NCBI RefSeq assembly: GCF_029870595.1
Contig: NZ_JAPDIR010000005.1
Location: 186,001 to 250,000 of the forward strand
Length of the DNA stretch: 64,000 nt
Reading direction: 5' to 3'
Origin: Sphingomonas sp. CBMAI 2297
Lineage (GTDB): Bacteria; Pseudomonadota; Alphaproteobacteria; Sphingomonadales; Sphingomonadaceae
Below, piece after piece: positions 26,396-34,366 of the stretch. Positions within the stretch are counted from its first letter, which is position 1. Every line of letters begins with the position of its first letter. Position numbers and translations under genes: made by a program. The notes below the pieces were generated by a model. That model saw nothing but the letters and a program-made list of their open reading frames with translations, searched no databases and was not told the DNA's origin.

Positions 26396-26681
26396 GACGC
26401 GCCGGCACCGGATGCCGCACGGCCGATTCGGGCCGGCGGCGGGGGCACGGAAGTTTATGCTACGAGGGGCCGGTTCTCCTTTCCCGCATGATTGCCGATG
26501 GCGGACGCGATCGCTGCGGGAGAGGAAGCCGGCCCGCATCCGCCAGCACGGAGCGGGCGAAATCCTATATCGCAACTCCGCTGCCGTCCCGGCGAAAGCC
26601 GGAATCTCCGGCGATGACGGGGGAAGGAGCCGCACGAGATCCCGGCTTTCGCCGGGACGGCGGATTCGGGCGGTCGGCGCT
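26396..26681. repeat. Repeat region (copy C of the 29-bp motif) with 17-nt inverted arms
   Basis: The stretch 26451-26490 resembles 35279-35310 (AAGTTTA, GCTACG, GGGGCCG, TTCTCC). The conserved motif is at 26552-26580 in diverged form (AGCGGGCGAAATCC, TATATCGCAAC). A perfect 17-nt inverted pair, GTCCCGGCGAAAGCCGG and its complement, is at 26586-26602 and 26642-26658. Between convergent genes; no coding frame seen. Confidence 0.75.
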
Positions 26682-27377
26682 CTAGTCGTTCTCGAACCGC
26701 GGCAGGCCGAACAGGTCGACGAAGCGCTGGGCCAGCGCGACATCGCCGGTGACCGCCACCCGCCCCTCGCGGATCGACTCGGTGAGCGGCAACGGGCCGT
26801 AGAAGGTCGCGGCGAGCGGAGTCGGCACGCCTTCGAAGATCACATCCGCGCCGGCGGGGTCGCCGCGCTCGATCGCCAGCCCGCCATCGACGATCGTCGC
26901 GCGGAAAGGTTCGCCGCCGATGCGGAAGCCGAGATCGATCGCAAGCGCCCGCGCGCCCTCGCGATTCATCATCGTCTTCAGCGAAAGCATGAAGGCGCCG
27001 TTGCTGAGCGGCAACGTGACGTCGTGCGCGGGCGAGCCCGCCGCCCAGCGGCTGAGCGCGAAGATCGGTTCCTCCAGCGCGGCGCCCCAGCGGGTCAGTT
27101 CATACACCTGGGCATTGACCGGCGAGGGGAGCTGCCGGCGGCGCAGGATGCCGCCCTTCTCCAGCCCCTCGAGCCGCTGGGTCAGGATATTGGCGCTGAG
27201 CCCCTCCAGCGCGCCGCGGATCTCGCCGAAACGGCGCGGCCCCAGCAGCAGCTCGCGAACAATCAGCAGCGACCAGCGTTCTCCGATCAGGTCCATCGCA
27301 AGCGCCGTTCCGCACGCGTCCTGATACCAGCGGCGTGCCTTTGCGAAATCCGAGTTAGTTATTTTTTGTGACTCCAT
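26682..27377 (-). CDS. HxlR-type winged-helix regulator with C-terminal ligand-binding-like domain
   Basis: A 231-residue protein. Residues 20-115 are an HxlR domain: ALDLIGERWSLLIVRELLLGPRRFGEIRGALEG-like core with ANILTQRLEGLEKGGILRR and the wing PVNAQVYELTRWG. The C-terminal half (about 125-231), with FRATIVDGGLAIERGDPAGADVIFEG, resembles the SCP2 sterol-carrier fold, which could bind a hydrophobic effector. It is divergent from the DUF899-VOC-GST operon, so it probably controls that operon. A GTTATT-AAA-AGCAAC palindrome abuts its start codon. Plain HxlR proteins are about 110-130 residues, so this is the longer class. Confidence 0.88.
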   Translation of the reverse strand: MESQKITNSDFAKARRWYQDACGTALAMDLIGERWSLLIVRELLLGPRRFGEIRGALEGLSANILTQRLEGLEKGGILRRRQLPSPVNAQVYELTRWGAALEEPIFALSRWAAGSPAHDVTLPLSNGAFMLSLKTMMNREGARALAIDLGFRIGGEPFRATIVDGGLAIERGDPAGADVIFEGVPTPLAATFYGPLPLTESIREGRVAVTGDVALAQRFVDLFGLPRFEND

Positions 27378-27378
27378 A

Positions 27379-27393
27379 GTTGCTTTTAATAAC
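27379..27393. promoter_or_regulatory. Candidate HxlR operator
   Basis: Read on the minus strand, GTTATTAAAAGCAAC is an imperfect palindrome with outer GTT/AAC halves. It sits immediately before the HxlR start codon and 63-77 bp before the divergent DUF899 gene. The form resembles known HxlR-family operators; binding is inferred. Confidence 0.4.
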
Positions 27394-27455
27394 CGAGTCG
27401 GGCATCAGGATCAAGAAAGCGATTCGCTGGCCACCCGAAGTGGAGGTTTAGTCCA

Positions 27456-28148
27456 ATGACCTTGGTTCCCGCCGCAGAGCTGGCCGCGCGTGAGACGGCG
27501 CGCTGGCCGGGCGAGTCCCCCGAATATCGCGCGGCGCGCACCGCGCTGCTCGCCGAGGAGATCGCGCTGCGCCGTCACCTGGAGAGCGTGGCCGCGCAGC
27601 GTCGGGCGCTGCCGCCGGGCCCGGCGGTGACCGGGGACTATGCGTTCCAGGGCGAGCATGGCCCGGCCCGCCTCGCGGACCTGTTCGGCACGCACGACAC
27701 GCTGGTCGTCTATACCTATATGTTCGGCCCGCAGCGCGAGCGGCCCTGCCCGATGTGCACCTCGCTGCTCTCGGCCTGGGACGGCGAGGCGCCCGACATC
27801 CTCCAGCGCACCGGCCTGGCCGTGATCGCGCGCTCGCCGATCGCGAAGCTTACGGCGTTCAAGGCCGAGCGCGGCTGGCAGCATCTGCCGCTCTATTCGG
27901 ACGAGGACCAGGCGTTCAGCCGCGACTATGGCGCGATCGCCCCCGATGGCTCCGACATTCCGCAGCTGCTGGTCTTCACCCGGCGCGACGGCACGCCCCG
28001 CCTGTTCTGGGCGGGGGAGATGGGCCCGGACAGCGCCGATCCCGGCCAGGACCCGCGCGGCGCGCCCGACCTGATGCCGCTCTGGACCATCCTCGATTCC
28101 ACGCCCGAGGGCCGCGGGACCGACTGGTATCCCTCCCTCACCTACTGA
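27456..28148 (+). CDS. DUF899 (thioredoxin-like) family protein
   Basis: A 230-residue cytoplasmic protein of the DUF899 family, which has a thioredoxin-like fold. The block LVVYTYMFGPQRERPCPMCTSLLSAWDG holds a C-P-M-C pair in the position of the active-site cysteines, and the second half has the LFWAGEMGPD segment. Members are probably oxidoreductases, but substrates are unknown. First gene of a rightward run of eight small-molecule genes opposite the HxlR regulator. Confidence 0.85.
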   Translation: MTLVPAAELAARETARWPGESPEYRAARTALLAEEIALRRHLESVAAQRRALPPGPAVTGDYAFQGEHGPARLADLFGTHDTLVVYTYMFGPQRERPCPMCTSLLSAWDGEAPDILQRTGLAVIARSPIAKLTAFKAERGWQHLPLYSDEDQAFSRDYGAIAPDGSDIPQLLVFTRRDGTPRLFWAGEMGPDSADPGQDPRGAPDLMPLWTILDSTPEGRGTDWYPSLTY

Positions 28149-28171
28149 ACCAGATCCCCAGGAGAGAAAAC

Positions 28172-28612
28172 ATGCCCCAGATGATCTTCGTCAACCTGCC
28201 CGTGGCCGATGTCACCCGGTCCACCGCCTTTTACGAGGCGATCGGCTGCACCAAGGACGCCCGCTTCAGCAACGAACAGGCCTCGGCGATGCAGCTCAGC
28301 GACACGATCGTGTTCATGATCCTGTCGCGGGACTTCTTCAAAACCTTCACGCCGAAGCCGATCGCCGATGCGCATGCGGTGACCGAGGCGCTGATCTGCA
28401 TCTCGCGCGACAGCCGCGAGGCGGTGGACGCGATCGTCGAGGCGGCGGGCAGGGCCGGCGGCAAGGCGGACATCCGCGAGAAGCAGGACATGGGCTTCAT
28501 GTACGGCCGCAGCTTCGAGGATCCGGACGGCCATATCTTCGAGCCGATGTTCATGGATCTCGAGGCCGCGATGGCCGCCTTCCCCGACGGCCCCGCCCAT
28601 GAGCCGGCCTGA
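28172..28612 (+). CDS. VOC family (glyoxalase/bleomycin-resistance fold) protein
   Basis: A 146-residue single VOC domain. The N-terminal FVNLPVADVTRSTAFYEAIG, the central ISRDSREAVDAIVEAA and the C-terminal SFEDPDGHIFEPMFMD with a metal-type Glu are typical of the lactoylglutathione-lyase-like group next to DUF899 and PhnB genes. A Shine-Dalgarno sequence AGGAGAG lies 6 nt before the ATG. The substrate is unknown. Confidence 0.85.
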   Translation: MPQMIFVNLPVADVTRSTAFYEAIGCTKDARFSNEQASAMQLSDTIVFMILSRDFFKTFTPKPIADAHAVTEALICISRDSREAVDAIVEAAGRAGGKADIREKQDMGFMYGRSFEDPDGHIFEPMFMDLEAAMAAFPDGPAHEPA

Positions 28613-28638
28613 GCGGGCGCGAACGCGGGAGGCGCGGC

Positions 28639-29022
28639 ATGAAGCGTGACCTTGCAATCGGCTGGGCACTGAGCGGCCTGGTCATCCTGTTCCTGGCGAT
28701 GGACGCCGGCGGCAAGCTGATCGCGCCGGCGGCGATGATCGCCTACAGCCCGCCGCTCGGCATCCCGCCGGACGTGGGCCTCTATCGCGAGCTCGGGCTG
28801 ATCCTCGCGCTCGGCACCATCCTCTATGCGGTGCCGCGCACCGCGGTGCTCGGCGCGATCCTGCTTACCGGCTATCTGGGCGGCGCGGTCGCGATGCACT
28901 TCCGGGTGGGCAGCCCGTTGTTCAGCCACACCTTGTTCGGCGTCTATCTGGGCGTGATCGCCTGGGGCGGACTGTGGTTCCGCGACCCGCGCGTGCGCGC
29001 GCTGATCCCGATCGCCGGCTGA
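28639..29022 (+). CDS. DoxX-like small membrane protein
   Basis: A 127-residue protein with four predicted helices (about 7-26, 50-68, 73-92 and 97-114). The conserved glycine/alanine pattern and the final helix pair VYLGVIAWGGLWFRDPRVRALIP match the DoxX_2/DUF4345-like group. Such proteins often accompany VOC and DUF899 genes in redox or electrophile-stress clusters. GGGAGGCGCGGC precedes the ATG. Confidence 0.7.
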   Translation: MKRDLAIGWALSGLVILFLAMDAGGKLIAPAAMIAYSPPLGIPPDVGLYRELGLILALGTILYAVPRTAVLGAILLTGYLGGAVAMHFRVGSPLFSHTLFGVYLGVIAWGGLWFRDPRVRALIPIAG

Positions 29023-29048
29023 TTCCGAAAGTCCGAAGGAGAGGACCG

Positions 29049-29528
29049 ATGGCAGACAAGATCACTACCGTCCTGTGGTTCGATCATGTGGCCGAGGAGG
29101 CCGCCAACTTCTACGTCTCGCTGCTGCCCGACAGCCATGTCGGCAGGGTCTTCCGCGCGCCGGGCGACAATCCCAGCGGCAAGGAAGGCGCGGCGCTGGT
29201 CGTCGAGTTCACTCTGGCCGGGCGCAGCTATGCCGGGCTGAACGGCGGCCCGAACTTCAAGCCGAACGAGAGCGTCTCGTTCCAGATCCTCACCGAGGAC
29301 CAGGAAGAGACCGATCGGCTGTGGAACGCGATCGTGGGCAATGGCGGCACGGAAAGTATGTGCGGCTGGTGTAAGGACAAATGGGGCTTCAACTGGCAGA
29401 TTACGCCGCGCCGGCTGATCGAGCTCAACTTCGGCGACGATCCCGCAAGCGCGAAGCGGGCGTTCGAGGCGATGATGACGATGAAGAAGATCGACATCGC
29501 GGCGATCGAAGCCGCCGCGCGCGGCTGA
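29049..29528 (+). CDS. PhnB/3-demethylubiquinone methyltransferase-like VOC protein
   Basis: A 159-residue protein opening ITTVLWFDHVAEEAANFYVSLLP and containing VVEFTLAGRSYAGLNGGPNFKPNESVSF, CGWCKDKWGFNWQI and RAFEAMMTMKKIDIAAIE. These are the signature of the PhnB-type VOC family, once misnamed 3-demethylubiquinone-9 3-methyltransferase. No methyltransferase motif exists. It is the third VOC-type or DUF899-type member in a row and probably part of the same operon. Confidence 0.87.
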   Translation: MADKITTVLWFDHVAEEAANFYVSLLPDSHVGRVFRAPGDNPSGKEGAALVVEFTLAGRSYAGLNGGPNFKPNESVSFQILTEDQEETDRLWNAIVGNGGTESMCGWCKDKWGFNWQITPRRLIELNFGDDPASAKRAFEAMMTMKKIDIAAIEAAARG

Positions 29529-29538
29529 GGAGGATGTC

Positions 29539-30192
29539 ATGTCCATCGAGATCACCGGCTTCAACTGGGTGCCCGATTTCGCCCGCGGCTATGTCCGCGA
29601 CCTGCGGCCGCGCTGGGCCTGCGAGGAGATCGGCCTGCCCTATGCCATGCGGCTGATCAGCCCGGTCCCGCCCAGGCCGGCCGCCTATTTCGAGGAGCAG
29701 CCCTGGGGCCAGGTGCCGGTGCTGCACGATGGCGAGGTCCGGCTGTTCGAGAGCGGCGCGATCCTGCTGCACCTGGCGGAACGGGACACGCGGCTGCTGT
29801 CGCGCGATCCGCAGCAGCGGGCGACGAGCATCGCCTGGCTGTTCGCGGCGCTCAACAGCGTCGAGCCCGGACTGTTCGAGCTGGGCAACGTCACGCTGTT
29901 CTCGAAGGACGCGGAATGGGCGAAGCTGCGCCTGCCGAGCCTGATCGAGGACATGGGCAAGCGGCTGGATCGGCTCGCCGATGCGCTGGGCGAGCGGGAA
30001 TGGCTGGGCGACGGCTTCAGCGTTGCCGACATCGCGATGGTGACGGTGCTGCGCAACGCCGACGGCAGCCCGCTGATCACCTCGCGCCCCACCCTGGCCG
30101 CCTATGTCGAGCGCGGCATGGCCCGGCCCGCATTCCAGCGCGCGATGGCCGCGCAGCTCGCGGATTTCCAGCCCGCGCCGGTCGCGGCCTGA
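29539..30192 (+). CDS. Glutathione S-transferase family protein (first of two)
   Basis: A 217-residue GST-like protein: a thioredoxin-like N-terminal domain with PWGQVPVLHDGEVRLFESGAILLHL (the cis-Pro and the E-S pair of the glutathione site), and a helical C-terminal domain with GDGFSVADIAMV. The usual N-terminal catalytic Ser/Tyr is not obvious. It starts 10 bp after the PhnB-like gene. Related to the GST at 31363 but not a recent duplicate. Confidence 0.86.
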   Translation: MSIEITGFNWVPDFARGYVRDLRPRWACEEIGLPYAMRLISPVPPRPAAYFEEQPWGQVPVLHDGEVRLFESGAILLHLAERDTRLLSRDPQQRATSIAWLFAALNSVEPGLFELGNVTLFSKDAEWAKLRLPSLIEDMGKRLDRLADALGEREWLGDGFSVADIAMVTVLRNADGSPLITSRPTLAAYVERGMARPAFQRAMAAQLADFQPAPVAA

Positions 30193-30220
30193 CGAAGCAA
30201 GACGGAAGAGGAGAGTGAAA

Positions 30221-30577
30221 ATGGCTTATATCGACGGTTTCGTCGCGCCGGCGCGCGACCGGGAATCCTATCTGGCGATGGCCAGGAAGGCTGCCCCGAT
30301 CTTCATCGAACATGGCGCGCTGCGCGTGGTGGAAGGCTTCGGCCATGACGTGCCGCGCGGCAAGGTCACCGATTTCTACATGGCGGTGAAGGCTGAGGAG
30401 AGCGAGACGCCGGTCTTCTCCTGGATCGAATGGCCCGACAAGGCGACGCGCGATTCGGGCTGGGAGAAGATGATGGCCGACGAGCGGATGAAGCCGGACG
30501 GCGACATGCCGTTCGACGGCCAGCGCATGTTCTGGGGCGGCTTCGAGGCGATCGTGGACACGGGAGCAGGCAAATGA
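30221..30577 (+). CDS. DUF1428 family protein
   Basis: A 118-residue protein matching DUF1428 nearly throughout: MAYIDGFV, APIFIEHGALRVVEGFG, VFSWIEWPDKATRDSGWEKM and MPFDGQRMFWGGFEAIVD. It is a dimeric alpha/beta-barrel (YciI/ABM-like) family with no established function. The 3' end overlaps the next VOC gene by four bases. GGAAGAGGAGAG gives a strong ribosome-binding site. Confidence 0.9.
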   Translation: MAYIDGFVAPARDRESYLAMARKAAPIFIEHGALRVVEGFGHDVPRGKVTDFYMAVKAEESETPVFSWIEWPDKATRDSGWEKMMADERMKPDGDMPFDGQRMFWGGFEAIVDTGAGK

Positions 30578-31356
30578 ACGCGCATGGAAGCTTCATCTGG
30601 TACGAGCTGGTGACCAAGGACGCGGCCAAGGCCAAGGCGTTCTACGATTCGGTCTGCGGCTGGAACATCGATGCCGAGCCCGCCCCGGGCGGCATGGACT
30701 ATCGCATGATCAACGCGGCCGACGGCCAGGCCGGCGGCGTGATGCAGCTCAACGCCGACATGATCGCCGGCGGCGCCCGGCCGGTTTGGCTCGGCTATCT
30801 CGGGGTCGATGACGTCGATGCGTCGGTCGCCGCCGTGGTCGCGGCCGGCGGGCAGGTGCATCTTCCCGCCTTCGACATTCCCGATGTCGGCCGGCTGGCG
30901 ATGGTCACCGATCCGCAGGGCGTGCCCTTCTACGTGATGCGCGGCGCCTCGCCGCACACCAGCACCGCCTATCAGCGGATGGGCCTCGGCCATGTCGCCT
31001 GGAACGAGCTGCTCGCGCCCGACGACGACGCCGCGCTCGCCTTTTACGAAAAGCTGTTCGCCATCACCAAGGTGGGCGGCATGCCGATGGGCGAGATGGG
31101 CGAGTACAGCTTCATCGCCAATGGCGACAGCAAGGGCGAGGCGGTCGGCGCGATCATGCGCGCGCAGCCCGGCACCCCTCCGGGCTGGCGCTTCTATGTC
31201 CGCGTGCCCGACATCACCGACGCGATCGCCAGGGTCGAGGTCGGCGGCGGCAAGGTGGTATGGGGCCCCGAGCAGGTGCCCGGCGGCGAATGGGTGATCA
31301 GCATCGTCGACCCCGAGGGCGTGGCCTGCGGCTTCGTATCGCCCGGCAAGAGCTGA
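30574..31356 (+). CDS. Two-domain VOC family protein
   Basis: A 260-residue tandem of two VOC modules: residues 1-125 (GSFIWYELVTKDAAKAKAFYDSVCGWN) and 130-260 (LGHVAWNELLAPDDDAALAFYEKLF, ending IVDPEGVACGFVSP). This is the glyoxalase-like arrangement found in hydroxylase or resistance proteins. The start is fixed by ATGA overlap with the DUF1428 gene. The substrate is unknown. Confidence 0.88.
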   Translation: MNAHGSFIWYELVTKDAAKAKAFYDSVCGWNIDAEPAPGGMDYRMINAADGQAGGVMQLNADMIAGGARPVWLGYLGVDDVDASVAAVVAAGGQVHLPAFDIPDVGRLAMVTDPQGVPFYVMRGASPHTSTAYQRMGLGHVAWNELLAPDDDAALAFYEKLFAITKVGGMPMGEMGEYSFIANGDSKGEAVGAIMRAQPGTPPGWRFYVRVPDITDAIARVEVGGGKVVWGPEQVPGGEWVISIVDPEGVACGFVSPGKS

Positions 31357-31362
31357 GCCGCG

Positions 31363-32010
31363 ATGACCGTCACCATCACGGCCTTCGACCGGTCGCCCGA
31401 TGGCGGCAAGGGGCTGGCGCGCGACACCCGGGTGCGCTGGGCGCTCGAGGAGGCGGGCCAGCCCTATGCGGTCCGGCTCGTCTCCTTCGCGGCGATGAAG
31501 GCCCCGGCGCACCTGGCGCTGCATCCCTTCGGCCAGATCCCCACCTATGAGGAAGGCGGCCTCGTCCTGTTCGAGACCGGGGCGATCGTCCTCCATATCG
31601 CCGGGCGGCATGCCGGCCTGCTGCCCGGCGATGCCGATGCCCGGGCGCGCGCGATCGCCTGGATGTTCGCCGCGGTGAACACGGTGGAGCCGCCGATCCT
31701 CGAGCTCTCGACCGCCCTGTTCCAGGAAGGCAAACAGCCCTGGGCCCAGGACCGCCTGCCGCTGGTCAAGGATCGCATCCGCGCGCGGCTGCGCCAGCTA
31801 TCCGACCGTCTCGGCGACGCCGAATGGCTCGACGGCGCGTTCAGCGCGGGCGACCTGATGATGATCTCCGTGCTGCTCCGCTGCCGCCCATCGGGCCTGC
31901 TCGACGAACATCCGAACCTCGCCGCCTATGTGGCCCGCGGCGAGGAGCGCCCGGCCTATCGGCGGGCCTTCGCGGACCAGCTGGCGGTGAACACGCGCCC
32001 GGCGGACTAG
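31363..32010 (+). CDS. Glutathione S-transferase family protein (second of two)
   Basis: A 215-residue GST-like protein with FGQIPTYEEGGLVLFETGAIVLHI in the N-terminal domain and GAFSAGDLMMISVL in the C-terminal helical domain. It starts 6 bp after the two-domain VOC gene and is the last gene of the run. A perfect inverted repeat follows and probably ends transcription. Confidence 0.87.
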   Translation: MTVTITAFDRSPDGGKGLARDTRVRWALEEAGQPYAVRLVSFAAMKAPAHLALHPFGQIPTYEEGGLVLFETGAIVLHIAGRHAGLLPGDADARARAIAWMFAAVNTVEPPILELSTALFQEGKQPWAQDRLPLVKDRIRARLRQLSDRLGDAEWLDGAFSAGDLMMISVLLRCRPSGLLDEHPNLAAYVARGEERPAYRRAFADQLAVNTRPAD

Positions 32011-32031
32011 GCGAGGCGGCATTCGGGGTCC

Positions 32032-32141
32032 TGGCGGTTCCCCGGCGAAGGCCGGGGCCCAGTATCCGCGCACATAGTCAGGCTGGCCCGCCTCTCGATC
32101 GACGTTGCGACAGGGCCCCGGCCTTCGCCGGGGAACCGCCA
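32032..32141. repeat. Perfect 29-nt inverted repeat pair
   Basis: Arms at 32032-32060 and 32113-32141 are exact inverted copies (TGGCGGTTCCCCGGCG and onward), 52 bp apart, each arm partly self-complementary. It lies between the convergent GST and J-domain genes, and closes the right side of the HxlR-GST block. Confidence 0.9.
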
Positions 32142-32162
32142 GAAAGGCTGCAGATATCGAAC

Positions 32163-32777
32163 CTAGGCAAAGGCGGGCGAGCCCCTGAGCGTCTGATAGG
32201 CTTCGATCACGCGCTGGAGGCGGCCTTCATGGCTGCGGTCGCCGCCGTTGCGGTCCGGGTGGAACTTGCGGACCAGCTCGGAATAGCGCTTGCGCAGCGC
32301 CGTGCGGTCGGCATCGATCGCCAGGTCGAGCACGTTGAGCGCCTCGCGGTCCTTGCCAGAGAGCGGCTTGCCGTCCTTGCGCTCCGCCCGGTCCTTCATG
32401 CGTTCCTGGAAGCGCGCGCCGATCGCATCGAGCGGATCCGCGAAATCCGCCCAGCGCGGCGGCCGGTCGGCCCCGCCCGCGCCCGAAAAGGCGCGCGTCT
32501 CGCGCTCCCAGCCGGCATAGGGGCGCTGGGCGTCATGGATCTCGTCGGGCGTCATGCCCTGGAAGAAATTATAGCCCGAGTTGAACGCGCGAACATGATC
32601 GAGGCACAGCCAGCGATATTCGCCCGGCCCGTCATAGCCGCCGCGCGCATGGCCCGCCGGCGCACGGAACTCGCCCGGCTCGGTGCAGCCCGGTTCGGCG
32701 CACAGCCGCCCCTGCGCCTCCACCCGGCCGTGGAAACGGGCATTCGGCCGGTCCTTCCTGTGCTGGCCCTCGGCCAC
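32163..32777 (-). CDS. J-domain (DnaJ-like) protein
   Basis: A 204-residue protein with a C-terminal J domain: ALNVLDLAIDADRTALRKRYSELVRKFHPDRNGGD, including the HPD triad required to stimulate Hsp70 ATPase. Upstream are a short Cys-containing segment (CAEPGCTEPGEFRAP and LCLDHVRAFN), which may bind zinc, and an aromatic patch. The GTG at 32777 is chosen because GGGAGG precedes it. It is divergent from bolA with 36 bp between starts. In many alphaproteobacteria this gene, bolA, cobS and cobT are neighbours. Confidence 0.9.
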   Translation of the reverse strand: MAEGQHRKDRPNARFHGRVEAQGRLCAEPGCTEPGEFRAPAGHARGGYDGPGEYRWLCLDHVRAFNSGYNFFQGMTPDEIHDAQRPYAGWERETRAFSGAGGADRPPRWADFADPLDAIGARFQERMKDRAERKDGKPLSGKDREALNVLDLAIDADRTALRKRYSELVRKFHPDRNGGDRSHEGRLQRVIEAYQTLRGSPAFA

Positions 32778-32813
32778 GCTACCTCCCTTGCGCAAACCGC
32801 CTATATAGGCGCG

Positions 32814-33098
32814 ATGACCGACATCGCCACCGGCGGACTCGCCGACATCATCGCCGCCCGTCTCACCGCCGCGCTCGCCCCGGCGCATCTCGAGGTGATC
32901 AACGACAGCCATCACCACGCCGGCCATCTGGGCGACGACGGCACCGGCGAATCGCACTGGACCGTGGTGGTGGAGAGCGCCGCCTTCCAGGGCCTGTCGC
33001 GCGTCCAGCGCCAGCGCCTGATCAACACCGCGCTGGCCGACCTGCTCGTCGCGCGCATCCACGCACTGGCGATCCGGGCTCGCGCCCCGGAAGAGTGA
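32814..33098 (+). CDS. bolA: BolA family protein
   Basis: A 94-residue BolA-fold protein. The helix IIAARLTAALAPAHLEVINDSHHHAGH and the VVVESAAFQGLSRVQRQRLIN segment match BolA family proteins, which act with monothiol glutaredoxins in Fe-S cluster or iron handling. The invariant His near the C-terminal strand is present (RIHALAIRA). The usual neighbour of the J-domain gene. Confidence 0.93.
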   Translation: MTDIATGGLADIIAARLTAALAPAHLEVINDSHHHAGHLGDDGTGESHWTVVVESAAFQGLSRVQRQRLINTALADLLVARIHALAIRARAPEE

Positions 33099-33120
33099 GC
33101 CGGTGCCGCGCGCCGGCACC

Positions 33121-33145
33121 GCAGGATCGGAAATCCTGCCTTTCC
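33121..33145 (+). terminator. Hairpin after bolA, possibly a degenerate copy of the 29-bp motif
   Basis: GCAGGAT and ATCCTGC form a 7-bp stem with a 5-nt loop, followed by CTTTCC. The right half AAATCCTGCCTTT resembles the dispersed motif AAATCCTACTTT, so this may be a fifth diverged copy acting as a terminator. Confidence 0.5.
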
Positions 33146-33203
33146 AAAGCGTGGCTGTCCGCCGGCGGGCCGCCGGGCTATGCCGCTCTTCAAGGAGAGC
33201 ATC

Positions 33204-34103
33204 ATGACCGACGACCTGTTCCTCCAGACCATCACCCCCACCACCCATGACCTGGGCGGCTTCAAGGTCCACCGCACCCTGCCCTCCCGGCCGCGGACGA
33301 TGGTGGGGCCGTTCATCTTCTTCGACCAGATGGGCCCGGCGCGGCTGGACGTCGGCACCGGCATCGACGTGCGCCCGCACCCGCACATCAACCTCGCCAC
33401 GGTCACCTATCTCTATGCCGGCGCGATCGACCATCGCGACTCGCTCGGCACCTTCGCCACGATCGAGCCGGGCGCGGTGAACCTGATGACCGCCGGGCGC
33501 GGCATCGTCCATTCCGAACGCTCGTCCAGCGCCGAGCGCGCGAAGGGCCCGGAGCTGTCGGGCATCCAGACCTGGCTCGCCCTGCCCGAGGCAAACGAGG
33601 AAATGGCCCCGGCTTTCGAGCATGTCGGCGCCGGCGAGCTGCCGCTCGTCGAGGCGCCCGGCGCGCGCTGCCGGGTGATCATGGGCGAGCTGTGGGGCGC
33701 CAGGGCGCCGACCACCACCTATGCCCAGACCATCTATGCCGACATCGCGCTCGATGCTGGCGGCGCGGTGCCGATCGACCCGTCCGCCGACGAGCGCGCC
33801 CTCTATCTCGCCTATGGCGATGCCAGCATCGACGGGATCGAGATGGAAGTCTCCACGCTCTACATCCTGCGCCCCGGCATCACCGCGATGCTGCGCTCCA
33901 CCGGCGGCGCGCGCGTGATGCTGTGCGGCGGCGAGGACTTCGCCACGCCGCGCCACGTCTGGTGGAACTTCGTCTCCTCCAGCCGCGACCGGATCAACCA
34001 GGCCAAGGAAGACTGGAAGGCGGGCAACTTTCCCAAGGTGCCGGGCGACGACAAGGAGTTCATCCCGATCCCGGAAGTGCCCAAGACGGTGAGCTATCCC
34101 TAG
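33204..34103 (+). CDS. Pirin family protein
   Basis: A 299-residue bicupin. The metal-binding N-terminal cupin is visible as VRPHPHINLATVTYLYAGAIDHRDSLG followed by RGIVHSE, with the His/Glu ligands in place. The WLALPEANEEMAP segment is typical. Pirins can act as iron-containing cofactors or quercetinases. The ATG at 33204 follows AAGGAGAG; the in-frame ATG at 33180 lacks such a signal. Confidence 0.92.
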   Translation: MTDDLFLQTITPTTHDLGGFKVHRTLPSRPRTMVGPFIFFDQMGPARLDVGTGIDVRPHPHINLATVTYLYAGAIDHRDSLGTFATIEPGAVNLMTAGRGIVHSERSSSAERAKGPELSGIQTWLALPEANEEMAPAFEHVGAGELPLVEAPGARCRVIMGELWGARAPTTTYAQTIYADIALDAGGAVPIDPSADERALYLAYGDASIDGIEMEVSTLYILRPGITAMLRSTGGARVMLCGGEDFATPRHVWWNFVSSSRDRINQAKEDWKAGNFPKVPGDDKEFIPIPEVPKTVSYP

Positions 34104-34146
34104 GACGCGGCTCAGCATCTGCCGGCGCAAGCGGCGCTACCCGACC

Positions 34147-34311
34147 ATGAACGAGGCGCTGGACGCGATCCGCGCCTCGGGACTGGCGCTGCGCCCCTAT
34201 CGCTGCGACCGCTGCTTCCACTATCACCTGACCAGCCGCACCAGGGGCAAGCGCGCGGTGCGGCCCGGATCGTCGCCATCATCGACGCGCGCGGGCGAGG
34301 ATGATGGTTGA
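34147..34311 (+). CDS. Small Cys/His protein, 54 residues, 5' end uncertain
   Basis: The frame starts MNEALDAIRASG and contains YRCDRCFHYHLTSRTRGKR, a C-x2-C followed by H-x-H as in a small zinc-ribbon group common in sphingomonads. Similar-looking sequence continues upstream in frame (CRRKRRYPT from about 34120) but no start codon exists before the stop at 34090. Either a rare start codon is used or the gene is truncated. 44 bp after the pirin stop. Confidence 0.5.
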   Translation: MNEALDAIRASGLALRPYRCDRCFHYHLTSRTRGKRAVRPGSSPSSTRAGEDDG

Positions 34312-34366
34312 GGATGCGCGCGCGCCGGCCTAACCTGCGGCACCAGAGACAGGCGGGAAAGGCGAC

